Below, one piece after another: positions 8,171 to 17,628 of a stretch of 33,729 bases of DNA; within the stretch, counting starts at the first letter, position 1; every line of letters starts with the position of its first letter. The stretch spans positions 1 through 33,729 of the forward strand of contig NZ_CALJAH010000069.1 of the NCBI RefSeq assembly GCF_938028185.1, read 5' to 3'. The notes below the pieces were generated by a model. It did no database searches, had not been told where the DNA came from, and saw nothing but the letters and a program-made list of their open reading frames with translations. This DNA is from an uncultured Cardiobacterium sp. (GTDB lineage Bacteria; Pseudomonadota; Gammaproteobacteria; Cardiobacteriales; Cardiobacteriaceae). Made by a program: the position numbers and the translations under genes.

Positions 8171-9105
8171 GGGGTCTCCGTGAGGGCTTGGCGGACAGCA
8201 GCAACGCTGTCGGGATGGTCAAAGGCGATGGTACGCAGCGTTTTGTCGATACGCTTGTTCAGTCCGGTGAGGACTTTGCCCGGCCCGGCTTCGATAAAGA
8301 GATTGACGCCGCGTGCGGCAAGTGCCTTGACGCAATCCACCCAGCGCACCGGTTGGTACAGTTGCGCACCCAGCGCGGCTTCAATACCGCTGGTGTTTTC
8401 ATGGGTTTTGGCATCCACGTTATGGATGATGACCGCATTCGCGGGGTGCCAATGGACTTTACCGAGGTGCAGGCTGAGCTGTCCGGCGGCGGCACGCATC
8501 AGAGCGCAATGGGAGGGGACGCTGACAGCAAGGAGGACGGCACGTTTTGCCCCCGCCTGTTTCGCCGCTTCTACCGCAGCGGCGACTGCGGCGGCTTCAC
8601 CGGCAATCACGACCTGGCCGGGCGAGTTGAAATTGGCGGCGCTGACTTTGCCGGGGGTGCGGTTGCAAACGCTGATGACGTCTTCATCGGCCAAGCCCAG
8701 GATGGCGGCCATGGCGCCTTCACCGGGGGCGACCGCTTCCTGCATGATTTTGCCGCGCATATGCACGAGCTGGATGGCTTCGGCGAAGGTCATGGCGCCT
8801 GCGGCACAAAGGGCGGTGTATTCGCCCAGCGAGTGGCCTGCCATATAAGGCGCGTTGATGCCGCATTCGTCGCGCAGGATATCGGCGCAGGCGATGCCGG
8901 CGGCGAGCAGCGCAGGCTGGGTAATCGCGGTCTGGTCGAGCTGGTTGTTCGGGTCTTCCTGGGCGATTTGCCAAAGGTCGAGACCGAGTACGTCGGAGGC
9001 TTCCTGAAAGCGACGCTGCACGACGGGGTAAGTTGCTGCCAGTTCCTTGAGCATACCGGGGCTTTGTGAGCCCTGTCCGGGGAAAATCAGTGCGATGGTC
9101 GCCAT
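8167..9105 (-). CDS. fabD: Malonyl-CoA:ACP transacylase
   Basis: 312 residues. It moves malonyl from CoA to ACP. FPGQGSQ lies at residues 8-14, the nucleophile motif GHSLGEY has Ser92, and the catalytic His is in VPSHCALM (about 201). IEAGPGKVLTGL near the C-terminus is also a family mark. GAGGAG precedes the ATG. It lies twelve bases after fabH. Confidence 0.96.
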   Translation of the reverse strand: MATIALIFPGQGSQSPGMLKELAATYPVVQRRFQEASDVLGLDLWQIAQEDPNNQLDQTAITQPALLAAGIACADILRDECGINAPYMAGHSLGEYTALCAAGAMTFAEAIQLVHMRGKIMQEAVAPGEGAMAAILGLADEDVISVCNRTPGKVSAANFNSPGQVVIAGEAAAVAAAVEAAKQAGAKRAVLLAVSVPSHCALMRAAAGQLSLHLGKVHWHPANAVIIHNVDAKTHENTSGIEAALGAQLYQPVRWVDCVKALAARGVNLFIEAGPGKVLTGLNKRIDKTLRTIAFDHPDSVAAVRQALTETP

Positions 9106-9117
9106 GTTGAACTCCTC

Positions 9118-10086
9118 TTAGTAAGTGATGATGCTGCCACCCCAAACGAATCCGCCACCGAAGGCTTCCAGCAGCAGTTTGTGACCGCGCTGTATCGTAC
9201 CGTTTTTGATGCCGTAATCCAACGCCAGCGGAATGGAGGCGGCGGAGGTGTTGGCGTGTTCGGCGACGGTGAGGATGACTTTTCCCAGCGGCAGGTTGAG
9301 GTGTTCGGCAGTCGCCTTGATGATGCGCAGGTTGGCCTGGTGCGGGATGAGAAAATCAATTTCTTCCGCCTGCATCTGTTGTTGTTCCAGCAGTTCGGTA
9401 ACGAGTCCGGCCAGGCTGCGTACCGCTACCTTGAACACTTCGCGCCCTTCCATGTGAATGAAGGGCATACGGTCGCCGAGGGTGGACGCGGGCGAACCGC
9501 TGCCACGCGGCACATAGAGCAGGTCTTTGTAACGGCCGTCGCTATGCAGCACCGAGCCGTGAATACCGGGTTCGTCCGCTGCTTCAAGGATAACGGCACC
9601 GGCACCATCGCCAAAGAGGATAGCGGTGCTGCGGTCGCTCCAGTCGAGGATGTTGCTGAAGACTTCCGCACCGATGACCAGCGCGCGCTTGCTGTTGCCC
9701 GCGCGGATGAAATTGTCAGCGGTTGCCAGCGCGAAGACGAAACCGGAGCAGGCAGCCTGCATATCAAAGGCGACAATGGCCGGGCAACCGAGGCGGGTTT
9801 GCAGCTGGCTGGCGTTGCTGGGGAAGATGTGTTCCGGGGTAGAGGTGGCGACGATAATCAGGTCAATCGTCGCCGGGTCGATATCCGCGCGCTCAAGGGC
9901 ATCACGCGCCGCGTAAAAGGCGAGGTCGGTACTGCTTTCGTCTGGCGCGGCAATATGGCGCTGTTCAATACCGGTACGGGTGCGAATCCACTCGTCGGAG
10001 GTGTCCATCCGCTCGGCGAATTCCTGGTTGGTCATAATCCGCTGCGGCAGGTAACTGCCGGTGCTGAGGATTTTGCTGTAAATCAT
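9118..10086 (-). CDS. fabH: 3-oxoacyl-[acyl-carrier-protein] synthase III
   Basis: 322 residues. It starts fatty-acid synthesis by condensing acetyl-CoA with malonyl-ACP. The catalytic triad is visible: Cys113 (QAACSGF), His in PHQANLRI and Asn in [11 protein letters not shown]. The glycine loop [11 protein letters not shown] closes the protein. Its ATG overlaps the plsX stop by four bases. Confidence 0.96.
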   Translation of the reverse strand: MIYSKILSTGSYLPQRIMTNQEFAERMDTSDEWIRTRTGIEQRHIAAPDESSTDLAFYAARDALERADIDPATIDLIIVATSTPEHIFPSNASQLQTRLGCPAIVAFDMQAACSGFVFALATADNFIRAGNSKRALVIGAEVFSNILDWSDRSTAILFGDGAGAVILEAADEPGIHGSVLHSDGRYKDLLYVPRGSGSPASTLGDRMPFIHMEGREVFKVAVRSLAGLVTELLEQQQMQAEEIDFLIPHQANLRIIKATAEHLNLPLGKVILTVAEHANTSAASIPLALDYGIKNGTIQRGHKLLLEAFGGGFVWGGSIITY

Positions 10087-11129
10087 GCAGTGGGTTCTTC
10101 GGCTGTACTGCGCTTCTGCTGACGGTCAAGCTGGCAGCGGATGTGGTCAATGATGCCGTTGGTGATTTCCAGACGGGCGACGTTGATGGCATTGGCAAAG
10201 GCGAAAATATCGGCGTTGCCGTGGCTTTTGATAACAATGCCCTGCAAGCCGAGCAGGGTCGCGCCGTTATAGCGGCGCGGGTCAATGCGTGCCTTGGTGC
10301 GATGCAATACCGGCAGGGAAAAGAGCGCGGCAATTTTGCTGAAGATACTGCGGCGAAATTCCTGCTCCAGCGTGGTCTGAATGTATTTGGCGATGCCTTC
10401 CACCGATTTCAGGGCGACGTTACCGACAAAGCCGTCGCAGACGACGATATCCAGTTTTTCCTTGAGGAAGATATCATTGCCTTCGACGAAACCGCAGTAG
10501 TTGAGGTCAGTTTTCTCCAGCAATTTGCTGGTTTCTTTGACCATGTCGTTGCCCTTGATCGCTTCTTCGCCGATGTTGAGCAGGCCGACTATCGGGTTTG
10601 GTTTTTCATCGACCGCCTTGACCAGCTCCGAACCCATCACCGCGAACTGCACCAGCTGCTCCGGTTTGGCGTCAACGTTGGCTCCCAAATCCAGCCAGTG
10701 CACATGACCGCCGCGTGAGGGTACGACCGCGCAAATGGCCGGACGGGAAATACCGGGCAGCATCTTCAGAATGTAGCGGCTGCTTGCCATCAGTGCGCCG
10801 GTGTTGCCCGCGCTGACACAGGCCTGCGCCTTGCCGTCGCGCACCAGTTCAATCGCTTTCCACATGGAGGAATCGGTCTTGTGGCGCAGTACGTTGGCGG
10901 GCGCTTCGTCCATCGCCACCACCTGCGTGGTGTGGTGGATGTCAATGCGGCGCGTGTCAATTGCACCAAAGGATTTGTGGCCGCGAATCGCCTGCTCGTC
11001 GCCCACGACAATCATGCGCACGTCGTGGTGGCGTTTTTGAATATGGGCGATGGCGGCCAGCGTAACATCCAGACCGATATCGCCGCCCATTGCGTCAATG
11101 GCAATGACTGGCGGCTTGCTCGTGCTCAT
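10083..11129 (-). CDS. plsX: Phosphate acyltransferase PlsX
   Basis: 348 residues. It makes acyl-phosphate from acyl-ACP, the donor used by PlsY, whose gene lies at 22444-23112. The N-terminus IAIDAMGGD is the family signature. [23 protein letters not shown] and [13 protein letters not shown] are further conserved blocks. Length is typical. It follows rpmF by 13 bases. Confidence 0.95.
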   Translation of the reverse strand: MSTSKPPVIAIDAMGGDIGLDVTLAAIAHIQKRHHDVRMIVVGDEQAIRGHKSFGAIDTRRIDIHHTTQVVAMDEAPANVLRHKTDSSMWKAIELVRDGKAQACVSAGNTGALMASSRYILKMLPGISRPAICAVVPSRGGHVHWLDLGANVDAKPEQLVQFAVMGSELVKAVDEKPNPIVGLLNIGEEAIKGNDMVKETSKLLEKTDLNYCGFVEGNDIFLKEKLDIVVCDGFVGNVALKSVEGIAKYIQTTLEQEFRRSIFSKIAALFSLPVLHRTKARIDPRRYNGATLLGLQGIVIKSHGNADIFAFANAINVARLEITNGIIDHIRCQLDRQQKRSTAEEPTA

Positions 11130-11142
11130 GGTGTGTCAGATT

Positions 11143-11346
11143 TTATTCTTCGATATCAATTTGTTGGGCGACACGGGGGCGGACAATTGCGAGGCGTCCA
11201 CGGTAGAAGCCGTCTTTGGTCACGTGGTGGCGCAGGTGGCGTTCACCGCTCTGACGGTCGGTAGAGATGGTTTTGCCGCTGAGGGCATCATGGGCGCGGC
11301 GCATACCGCGTTTGGAAGGGGTTTTACGATTCTGTTGAACGGCCAT
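11143..11346 (-). CDS. rpmF: 50S ribosomal protein L32
   Basis: 67 residues, starting [20 protein letters not shown], the L32 signature. It is the form without zinc-binding cysteines, as in E. coli. GGAG lies eight bases before the ATG, inside the end of yceD, which overlaps it by 23 bases. The yceD-rpmF-plsX-fab order links ribosome and membrane synthesis, as in many gammaproteobacteria. Confidence 0.97.
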   Translation of the reverse strand: MAVQQNRKTPSKRGMRRAHDALSGKTISTDRQSGERHLRHHVTKDGFYRGRLAIVRPRVAQQIDIEE

Positions 11347-11869
11347 GAGAATTCTCCTTGGTTTCCAGTAAGTCTTTCAAAGCCGCAAACGGGTTCTGCG
11401 TTTCTGCCTGCGGCAGGGGGGCACGCGCGCCGGTCTGCGGCAGGCTGCAATCCTCGTGCTTGGCGATCATCGGCATCGCCAGCAGGATTTCTTCTTCAAT
11501 GAACCACGCCAGATTGAGTTCGTCTTCGGCGCAGATCAGGGTTTCGCTGCCGTCGGTGACATTGGCCTCAAGGGATTCATTCCGAATCAGCACATAATCA
11601 AAGGAATGGGCAACCTCCAGCGTCATCGTTTCCAGACAGCGCTGGCACTGGGTATGCAGGACAGTACGCACGCTGCCGCCGAGGCGGTATTGGCCGTCTT
11701 TGTCCACGTTTCCTTCGAGGGTGTAATGCACGACGTCATCGCACGACCCCGTCCATTGTTTCAGCGTTTCGGTATCTGCCAGCGGCAGCACGCCGCTGTC
11801 GCGGCAACGGTTTTTGGCAAAGGCCCAAGGGTCAAATGACCGGGGGGGGGTCGCGGGAGCGCGCATCAT
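11324..11869 (-). CDS. yceD: YceD / DUF177 family protein
   Basis: About 181 residues from the ATG at 11869 (a second ATG follows at once). It carries the DUF177 core: CQRCLETM (residues ~75-82), the acidic region [20 protein letters not shown], and the C-terminal [10 protein letters not shown]. In bacteria and plants the family is tied to 23S rRNA metabolism; its gene regularly precedes rpmF. The start is uncertain. Both ATGs overlap the -10 box of the best promoter, and no other ATG occurs before the conserved [11 protein letters not shown] run of nine C lies just after the start (about 11842-11850), where slippage would shift the frame. Confidence 0.85.
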   Translation of the reverse strand: MMRAPATPPRSFDPWAFAKNRCRDSGVLPLADTETLKQWTGSCDDVVHYTLEGNVDKDGQYRLGGSVRTVLHTQCQRCLETMTLEVAHSFDYVLIRNESLEANVTDGSETLICAEDELNLAWFIEEEILLAMPMIAKHEDCSLPQTGARAPLPQAETQNPFAALKDLLETKENSHGRSTES

Positions 11870-11893
11870 ACTCTCAACATTTTTTAGTGTCAA
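11865..11893 (-). promoter_or_regulatory. Near-consensus sigma-70 promoter of the rpmF-fab operon
   Basis: On the minus strand TTGACA (11888-11893) is followed after exactly 17 bases by TATGAT (11865-11870). It would start transcription at about 11858, inside the first codons of the annotated yceD. It may therefore chiefly serve rpmF and the fab genes, or yceD may start further in. Confidence 0.7.
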
Positions 11894-11913
11894 AACGGAA
11901 AAACAGCGAAAAA

Positions 11914-12783
11914 TCAGCCGATACCGTGCGTGCGAGCGAAGTGCAGATAGACAATATCCGAGATTTCGCGGATGACATTACTGCGGCTGGTAATCCAGCT
12001 GGAATAATTCCCCGCCGGGTTGTCTTTTTCAATAATGGCGGAGATGGTGTAGGGATAACTGCGTCCGCCCGCCTTGCATTCGATGATGCCAAAATTGCCA
12101 CAGAGCATCGCGGTCGAACCGGTCTTGTCGTACACCGTCGCGCTTTGCGGCACGAATTGTGTTTTGGAGCGGATGCGGTCGGGGTTGGGGATGGACATGA
12201 TTTGCTTCAGATATTGCGCGCCGGGGAGCTGGTTTGCCCAGAGGGCGCGGAGGAAGCGGTCGTAATCGGCGGCGGAGGCGCGGTTGCGGTAGGTACGCCC
12301 CTGCGCCGGAATATTCTCCACAATTTGAATATTGCGGAAAATCTGCGGCGCCTGCTTTTTCAGCATCCATTGCACGCTCTGCGGCCCGCCGAGGCGTTTG
12401 AACAGGTGGTTGGTAAATTCATTATTACTGGCGACCACCATGCCGCGCATTTCGTCCTGCACGCGCTGGCTCATCGGGTAGAGGCTGGAATCCTTCAGAT
12501 AATGGGTGAGCAGATAGGCCTGAATGACAAACGGCTTGACCAGACTGGCACATTGCAACGGCACCTGCGCGTTGATTTGCGCCAGCGGGCGGTTGGCGAC
12601 CAGGTCATGCACCAGCCAGGCGGTGCGTTCGTCCCCGGCCAGACGTCCTTCGCTGCGCAACTGGCGCACACGTTCATTGATGGAATTTTCCAGCGGTGTC
12701 GCCGCCTGGGCGGTAAGCGGCAGGGCAGCACCGAGGCCAAGCGCGCAGCCGCGACCGAGAAATTGTCTTTTATTCAGCAACAT
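11914..12783 (-). CDS. Tat-exported beta-lactamase-fold serine hydrolase
   Basis: 289 residues. The N-terminus NKRQFLGRG plus a hydrophobic stretch and TAQA looks like a Tat signal with Lys-Arg in place of Arg-Arg. Class A beta-lactamase/PBP-like motifs are all present: SLVK (Ser80-Lys83), SNN (119-121) and KTG (220-222). No clear ExxLN omega-loop glutamate is visible, so true beta-lactam hydrolysis is doubtful. A peptidase or esterase of the same fold is as likely. It ends about 45 bases before yceD and is transcribed toward it. A 15-base palindrome at 12832-12846 lies upstream. Confidence 0.8.
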   Translation of the reverse strand: MLLNKRQFLGRGCALGLGAALPLTAQAATPLENSINERVRQLRSEGRLAGDERTAWLVHDLVANRPLAQINAQVPLQCASLVKPFVIQAYLLTHYLKDSSLYPMSQRVQDEMRGMVVASNNEFTNHLFKRLGGPQSVQWMLKKQAPQIFRNIQIVENIPAQGRTYRNRASAADYDRFLRALWANQLPGAQYLKQIMSIPNPDRIRSKTQFVPQSATVYDKTGSTAMLCGNFGIIECKAGGRSYPYTISAIIEKDNPAGNYSSWITSRSNVIREISDIVYLHFARTHGIG

Positions 12784-13310
12784 GGTTATGAATGGTGAGG
12801 AGTTGAAGCCGTCATTTTAACAAAACCGTAAGGAAATAGTATTTCCATGCAGTGGCAGTTTTGCGCCGCTGGACGCCAGTGATTTTGGGGATAATGTTGC
12901 GGTTTGCTGTGTTTTTCTGTGGAATTATGGTCGCATCACGGCCTGAAAAGCGCTTTTATCCCTCATCGCAAACACAAAAAATCACACCCGCTGCGCCGCA
13001 AAACCGGGCTGATACCTTGCGCTTTTACCCGTAACCAAATGAATTCAAAGCATAAATTCAGGGAGCGTGCGTGCCTGCGAAAAATGTGGATTTTCCTGTG
13101 TTACCGCCTTGCAATCTGTACTACAATGCGCCGCAGATCGTTATTAACGTTTTAGACGCATCGCGCCTTTCCCCTTGTAAAACAGGCGGAACCCCGTTGA
13201 TAACCGTCTCTGGCGACACGGCACAGCGCATGACCGGCCACGACCGGATGAGGCAATGTATTGTCCGCGTCGTCTGAACCGGTTGATTACTCACAAATTT
13301 GGAGCATTTT
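12784..13310. other. Noncoding region between the hydrolase and dcuB genes
   Basis: 527 bases with no convincing gene. It holds a perfect 15-base palindrome at 12832-12846 (GGAAATA, G, TATTTCC), about 50 bases upstream of the hydrolase start, a possible operator. It also holds a TACAAT box at 13122-13127 with a poor -35, and the palindrome CGTTATTAACG at 13139-13149. If TACAAT is the dcuB -10, the dcuB leader is about 180 bases long. I saw no convincing FNR site. Confidence 0.5.
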
Positions 13311-14657
13311 ATGTCTGGACTATTCCTCATACAGTTCGCCATCGTGCTGGTGTGTATCCTGCTCGGTGCGCAAGCGGGCGGGATCGGCCTCGGTGTTTTC
13401 GGCGGTCTCGGTCTCGCCATCCTCACCTTTGGCTTTGGTTTGGAACCCAATGGTATCCCGATTGATGTCATGCTGATGATGATGGCCGTCGTTGCCGCCG
13501 CATCAGCGATGCAGGCCGCCGGCGGTCTCGACCTGATGGTCAAGGTTGCGAGTCGCATTCTGCGCAAAAACCCGAAATACATCACCTTCATGGCGCCTGT
13601 TGTTACCTACGTTTTCACCATCTTTGCCGGTACCGGCCACGTCGCCTATTCCGTGCTGCCGGTGATTGCCGAAGTGGCGCGCCGTAACGGCATCCGTCCG
13701 GAACGACCGCTGTCGATGGCGGTCATTGCCTCGCAATTCTCCATCGTTGCCAGCCCGATTGCCGTTGCCGTTGTTACCGCAGCGCATATTTTGGAGCCAT
13801 ACCATATAACCATGCTGGATATTCTCATGGTAACGATTCCATCCACGGTACTTGGCATTGGTATCACCTGTATCTTCGTCAACAAGATGGGCAAAGAACT
13901 GAAGGACGACCCGGAATACCAGCGTCGTCTGAAAGACCCGGCCTATCAGGAAATCTATGCCGCCCAGGTCTCTGAAAGCGAAATGGAAAGCGGCGCGGGC
14001 GAACGCTCTGCAAAACGCTCGCTTACCATTTTCCTGGTTGCCGCCGTGCTGGTTGTTATTTTGGGTATTTCCAAATCGTTCCGCCCGGCATTTGCCCAAG
14101 CAGACGGTACGATGAAAACCTTGGGTATGGCACAAACCATCGAAATCATCATGCTCACCGCCGGTGCGCTCATCGTCCTGCTCTGCAAACCGGACGGCAC
14201 CGCCATTACCCGTGGCTCGGTCTTCCACGCCGGGATGCGTGCGGCAATGGCCATCTTCGGCGTTGCCTGGCTTGGCGACACGCTGTTCAATGCTCATATG
14301 TCCGAACTGGAGACGCTCGTTTCCGGCTTGGTCAAAACCGCGCCGTGGACATTCGCTTTCGCGCTGTTCGCCTTCTCCGTGCTGGTCAACAGCCAGGGCG
14401 CGACCGTCGCCACCCTGTTCCCGCTCGGCGTCTCGCTCGGCATCCCGCCGGAAATCATGGTCGGCACCTTCGTCGCGGTAAACGGCTACTTCTTCATCCC
14501 GAACTACGGCCCGATTATCGCCTCAATCGACTTCGACACCACCGGCACGACCCGCATCGGCCGCTACATCCTCAACCACAGCTTCATGATACCGGGCTTG
14601 CTCAGCCTCGCCTTCAGCCTCGTGCTGGGTCTCGCCTTTGCGAAAATGCTGCTGTAA
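13311..14657 (+). CDS. dcuB: Anaerobic C4-dicarboxylate transporter, DcuB type
   Basis: 448 residues, about ten or more membrane helices. The family exchanges fumarate, malate or aspartate for succinate during anaerobic growth. It resembles E. coli DcuB more than DcuA in several blocks: [34 protein letters not shown] and [11 protein letters not shown]. The shared Dcu motif RKNPKYITF and TGTTRIGR are present. The ATG at 13311 has GGAG (13301-13304) seven bases upstream; an earlier TTG in frame overlaps that site and is unlikely. It ends in a strong two-way terminator. Confidence 0.92.
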   Translation: MSGLFLIQFAIVLVCILLGAQAGGIGLGVFGGLGLAILTFGFGLEPNGIPIDVMLMMMAVVAAASAMQAAGGLDLMVKVASRILRKNPKYITFMAPVVTYVFTIFAGTGHVAYSVLPVIAEVARRNGIRPERPLSMAVIASQFSIVASPIAVAVVTAAHILEPYHITMLDILMVTIPSTVLGIGITCIFVNKMGKELKDDPEYQRRLKDPAYQEIYAAQVSESEMESGAGERSAKRSLTIFLVAAVLVVILGISKSFRPAFAQADGTMKTLGMAQTIEIIMLTAGALIVLLCKPDGTAITRGSVFHAGMRAAMAIFGVAWLGDTLFNAHMSELETLVSGLVKTAPWTFAFALFAFSVLVNSQGATVATLFPLGVSLGIPPEIMVGTFVAVNGYFFIPNYGPIIASIDFDTTGTTRIGRYILNHSFMIPGLLSLAFSLVLGLAFAKMLL

Positions 14658-14676
14658 TCCCGCGCGGGTATTCAAG

Positions 14677-14706
14677 AAAAAACCGGAGTCCTGCTCCGGT
14701 TTTTTT
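14677..14706. terminator. Bidirectional terminator between dcuB and the convergent gene
   Basis: ACCGGAG (14682-14688) pairs with CTCCGGT (14694-14700), loop TCCTG. An A-run (14677-14682) and a T-run (14700-14706) flank it, so it can stop transcripts from both sides. Confidence 0.9.
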
Positions 14707-14724
14707 GTGGGCGACGCTGCGGCG

Positions 14725-15477
14725 TCAGAAGATTTTGGGCGATGATTTGCCGACGACAAAGCCGTGCTGCTCGCCGTTCTGGCAGAGGATGTTGCCCGCC
14801 TTGCGGCGGCATTGCCAGCCCTCGCCGCTGATGGTTTGCCCTTCGGCAAGGTCGGTCGGGGTGCCGTCCATGTCGGTGTCGCCGCGGCATTCCCAGCGGA
14901 TTTCCGCGTTGCCTTGTGCGGGCAGGACGAGGGTTGCCACCCAGGCCTGCTGGCAGTCGGCGGGGCGTTCTTGTGCGAGTTTGCCCTGCACGGGGACGTC
15001 TATCTGGCAGCGCACGCTGTCATAAGGCGGGGCGATGAAGGCGACATTGCGCACGTCGCCGCCGCAGTAGGCGAGGTAATCGCCGTTTTTGCCCTTGCCG
15101 GGCAGATTGAAGCGTTGGGCGAAGCTGCCGGGGGCGCTGTCTGCGCCGTTGTCTTCCGTGGTCAGGTTCGAGGTTTCTGTTTGGCGTGCCGGGGTGGCAG
15201 GCGATGCCGCTTCGGTGATGATGGCGCTGGCGGGAAGCGGGTCGTCAGCCGCGTTGTCGTTTGGCGTGGCGGGCGGCGCTTCGGCGATGTCTGCCGTTTG
15301 GGTTTCGGGCGCGGGTGGCGCTTCGGCGATGTCTGCTATTTTGGTTTCGGGCGCGGTTTTTTCGCCTTTTTTGGCGTCAATGGCAGCCTTGATGCTGTCG
15401 GCATCGAGGCGTGGCACGGTTTGGGCGTTGGCGCTGGTGGCCGCGAGGAGGGCGAGGAGAAGGAGCGTTTTGTTCAT
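14725..15477 (-). CDS. Secreted Ala/Pro-rich protein of unknown function with internal repeat
   Basis: 250 residues from the ATG at 15477, chosen because a signal peptide (MNKTLLLLALLAATSANA) begins there. Residues ~40-75 hold two copies of a 14-residue repeat around ADIAEAPPA. A low-complexity Pro/Thr linker follows. The C-terminal half is compact and Cys-containing (YCGGD, RCQIDV, DCQQAW, WECRGD, QCRRKAGNILC), perhaps disulfide-bonded in the periplasm. I do not recognise the family. Confidence 0.75.
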   Translation of the reverse strand: MNKTLLLLALLAATSANAQTVPRLDADSIKAAIDAKKGEKTAPETKIADIAEAPPAPETQTADIAEAPPATPNDNAADDPLPASAIITEAASPATPARQTETSNLTTEDNGADSAPGSFAQRFNLPGKGKNGDYLAYCGGDVRNVAFIAPPYDSVRCQIDVPVQGKLAQERPADCQQAWVATLVLPAQGNAEIRWECRGDTDMDGTPTDLAEGQTISGEGWQCRRKAGNILCQNGEQHGFVVGKSSPKIF

Positions 15478-15700
15478 GGCGGGTTCCGATGGGGAAAATG
15501 GGTTGCTTTGGTAATACGGGAAGCGGAGCGTCGGGCGCATTTTAGGGCGGTTTATGTTGTTTTGGATGTGGCTACTACGCGAATAGTTTGCTGCCCCACC
15601 TCACCTCGCTCGCACTTCACGCGAGCTGTTCCAGTCCCCCACGGGGGAGGGAGCCGTCCTGCGTATGCCCACATAATGGCGCTCGTTGCAGGCGCAATTG

Positions 15701-15750
15701 TATAGCCATCCACTGAAAGCCTCATACTGTGTTGCGCCGCTTAACCGTAC
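15701..15750. repeat. Half copy of the IS630-related palindromic element
   Basis: It begins TATAGCCATCCACTGAAAG and continues with CTCATACTGTGTTGCGCCGC. This matches the reverse complement of the right arm of the element at 19469-19622 with few differences. No matching second arm was found nearby. Confidence 0.75.
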
Positions 15751-15948
15751 AAATGTTGTCCCGCCCCGGCTCTCCCCCACGGGAGGGAGTCGATCGGTGT
15801 ACAACCGCCATAACCTGGATGGTGCACCGGGACACATCCTGTGGCGGGTTCTGGACGTAGGAAAGCGGGAAAAGCGTGCGTGCTGACCGGGTTTCCCGCC
15901 AGCGCGTCAGCGGTGGGGCAAGTCCCACCCTACGGGGTACCATATTCG

Positions 15949-15983
15949 TTTACATACAGGATAGCGGGGAAGGTGTATGTAAA
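15949..15983. repeat. 35-bp inverted-repeat element, copy 1
   Basis: A perfect 10-bp inverted repeat (TTTACATACA at 15949-15958 and TGTATGTAAA at 15974-15983) surrounds GATAGCGGGGAA. A second copy in opposite orientation lies at 19438-19470 with two changes in the middle. Confidence 0.7.
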
Positions 15984-15999
15984 ACGGTGGCAGGGCGTG

Positions 16000-17628
16000 T
16001 CACCTTGCCAGCACCCGCCGCGCCGCTTCCACGCCCCAGTACGCCGCTTCTTCAAACACGGAATAGCCGCTCATGTCGCTGTGCGCGAAGTGCAGGCGGG
16101 AGCGGTGCGCGCGCACAGCGGCGAGTTGCGGGTCGTCCAGATAGCCGGGCAACGGGATGCGCATCGCGTGGGCGCGGATGCTGATTTCAACTGCATCGAC
16201 CGCACGCCAGAAGCGTTTGCCGTAGGCGGCGACGAGGTCTTGCGCGGCGAACGCCAGCAGTTCGGCATCGGGCGCGTCCAGCAGCCAGGTGCGTAGTACG
16301 GCGGGGTCGGCATGGTTGAGCGCGTGGTACGCGGTGAAGACGGTGCGCGCCGGCTTGGCGACGCGGATGAGCTGGTTGCTGGCGGCGACGTAGCCGAGCG
16401 CGGGGCTGCCGTGGATGACGTTGTCCCAGGCGAGTTGCGCGCCATCGGCCTCATGCGGAAAGCGGTGCAGCACGAAGTTGCTGACCAGCCACGGCGCGTA
16501 ATGGCCGCGTCCGGCAAGCAGTCCGTAGCGGTCGGCGTCCTCCACGATGCGGGCGGCGACCATCAGCGGCATTGCGCTAATCACCTGCCGCGCGCGCATA
16601 AGCGTCAGCGCGCCGCTGTGGTTGTCGTGCAGCAGCACTTCGACGCGCCCGTCCGTCTCGCGGATGCGCAGGGCGCTGGCGTCCAGCGCGGCGGGTTGGG
16701 CGAAGTGCAGCGTGTCGCCCTGCGGCAGGGCGGCGAGGGATTGCAGCCCGCTGCGTTCACGCAACAGCTGCGAGAGGTGGGCGAGGCCGTCCGGCCAAGT
16801 CAAAACGGCGTCGTCGTCGTGACCGCGCGCGGCGAAGTAATGCAGCCCGGCGAAGGCGGAAACCTGCGCTGCGCCCGCGCCGTAATCATCGCGGCAGCAG
16901 TAATCGAGGTACCACAGCAGCGTCGGCGAGCGGAAGCCCTCGCGCGCCAGCCAGGCGGCGAAAGTGAGGCGGTCAAGCGCGCGCCATTCTGCGTCCTGCG
17001 AGGAGAGGGCGACGGGAATGGCGAAAACCTTGCGCCCGTCGCCGCCGCGCGCACGTTTCAGCCGCTGGATGAGGGCGAAAAAGCGGCGGCTGTCACCATC
17101 TTCCTGCGGCAACAGCGCCTCCTGCCAGCGCCCGCGAAAACGCAGCCGTTCCGCCGGGGCATAGACCAAATCCGTCTCGCGGTAGCGTGGCGTGTCGCTG
17201 TCTGCACCGCTTTCAAGGATGCCGAGGTCGGCGAGCATTTCGCGCACCGCGACGCTTTCCCGCGACGGCAGGGCGAGATAATGCGCACCGCTTGGCGCCC
17301 GCAAATCACCGCTGACGAAGGCGGCGTTGTTGCCGTTGCGCTCAATCCCTTCGGCAAGCAGCACGTCGCGCAGCCCCTGCCGCGTCAAAAACCACAGCGC
17401 GGACAGCGCCGCCGCACCGCTGCCGAGGATGAGGACGTTGCAATCGCAGACACGCTGCGGTTGCGCCCCGGTAAAGGCAGCGTCGCGCAATTGGTGGCCG
17501 AACGGCAAGCCGATGCGGCGCACCGCCAGTGGTGGCGGTCGGTTGAGGTGGCGGTGGGTTAGCCACGACGCGGCTGCGGCGACGCTGATGGCGGCGGATT
17601 GGACGAGAAAACGGCGGCGATTGTTCAT
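16000..17628 (-). CDS. Tat-exported FAD-dependent oxidoreductase
   Basis: 542 residues. The N-terminus NNRRRFLVQSA is a clear twin-arginine signal (residues 4-8), so the protein is probably exported folded with its flavin. The FAD-binding motif VLILGSGAAALSA lies at about 65-77. The later FEEAAYWGVEAARRVL resembles the C-terminal FAD-contact motif of amine-oxidase-type flavoproteins. The middle, rich in Trp, Tyr and His, probably forms the substrate domain; the substrate is unknown. It stands alone, with repeats on its 3' side and an AT-rich gap upstream. Confidence 0.8.
   Translation of the reverse strand: MNNRRRFLVQSAAISVAAAASWLTHRHLNRPPPLAVRRIGLPFGHQLRDAAFTGAQPQRVCDCNVLILGSGAAALSALWFLTRQGLRDVLLAEGIERNGNNAAFVSGDLRAPSGAHYLALPSRESVAVREMLADLGILESGADSDTPRYRETDLVYAPAERLRFRGRWQEALLPQEDGDSRRFFALIQRLKRARGGDGRKVFAIPVALSSQDAEWRALDRLTFAAWLAREGFRSPTLLWYLDYCCRDDYGAGAAQVSAFAGLHYFAARGHDDDAVLTWPDGLAHLSQLLRERSGLQSLAALPQGDTLHFAQPAALDASALRIRETDGRVEVLLHDNHSGALTLMRARQVISAMPLMVAARIVEDADRYGLLAGRGHYAPWLVSNFVLHRFPHEADGAQLAWDNVIHGSPALGYVAASNQLIRVAKPARTVFTAYHALNHADPAVLRTWLLDAPDAELLAFAAQDLVAAYGKRFWRAVDAVEISIRAHAMRIPLPGYLDDPQLAAVRAHRSRLHFAHSDMSGYSVFEEAAYWGVEAARRVLAR

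Larger units (their letters stand above)
15478..15999. other. Repeat-rich noncoding region
   Basis: 522 bases without a supported gene. It contains a stretch around CCCCCACGGGGGAGGGAG at about 15628-15648 and a close relative at about 15774-15792. It also holds half of the palindromic element found at 18188 and 19469 (15701-15750), a hairpin GGTGGG/CCCACC near 15912-15929, and an inverted-repeat element at 15949-15983. Confidence 0.7.

Noticed and set aside
12852..13277. Several short plus-strand frames before dcuB
   Set aside because: Overlapping, without ribosome sites, and with no coding bias.
13283..13297. FNR-like site before dcuB (TTGAT, then CACAA)
   Set aside because: Only the left half fits, and it lies almost on the ribosome site of dcuB, a poor place for an activator.
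15600..16000. CRISPR-like repeats
   Set aside because: The repeats are palindromic, irregularly spaced and few; no array and no cas genes in the window.
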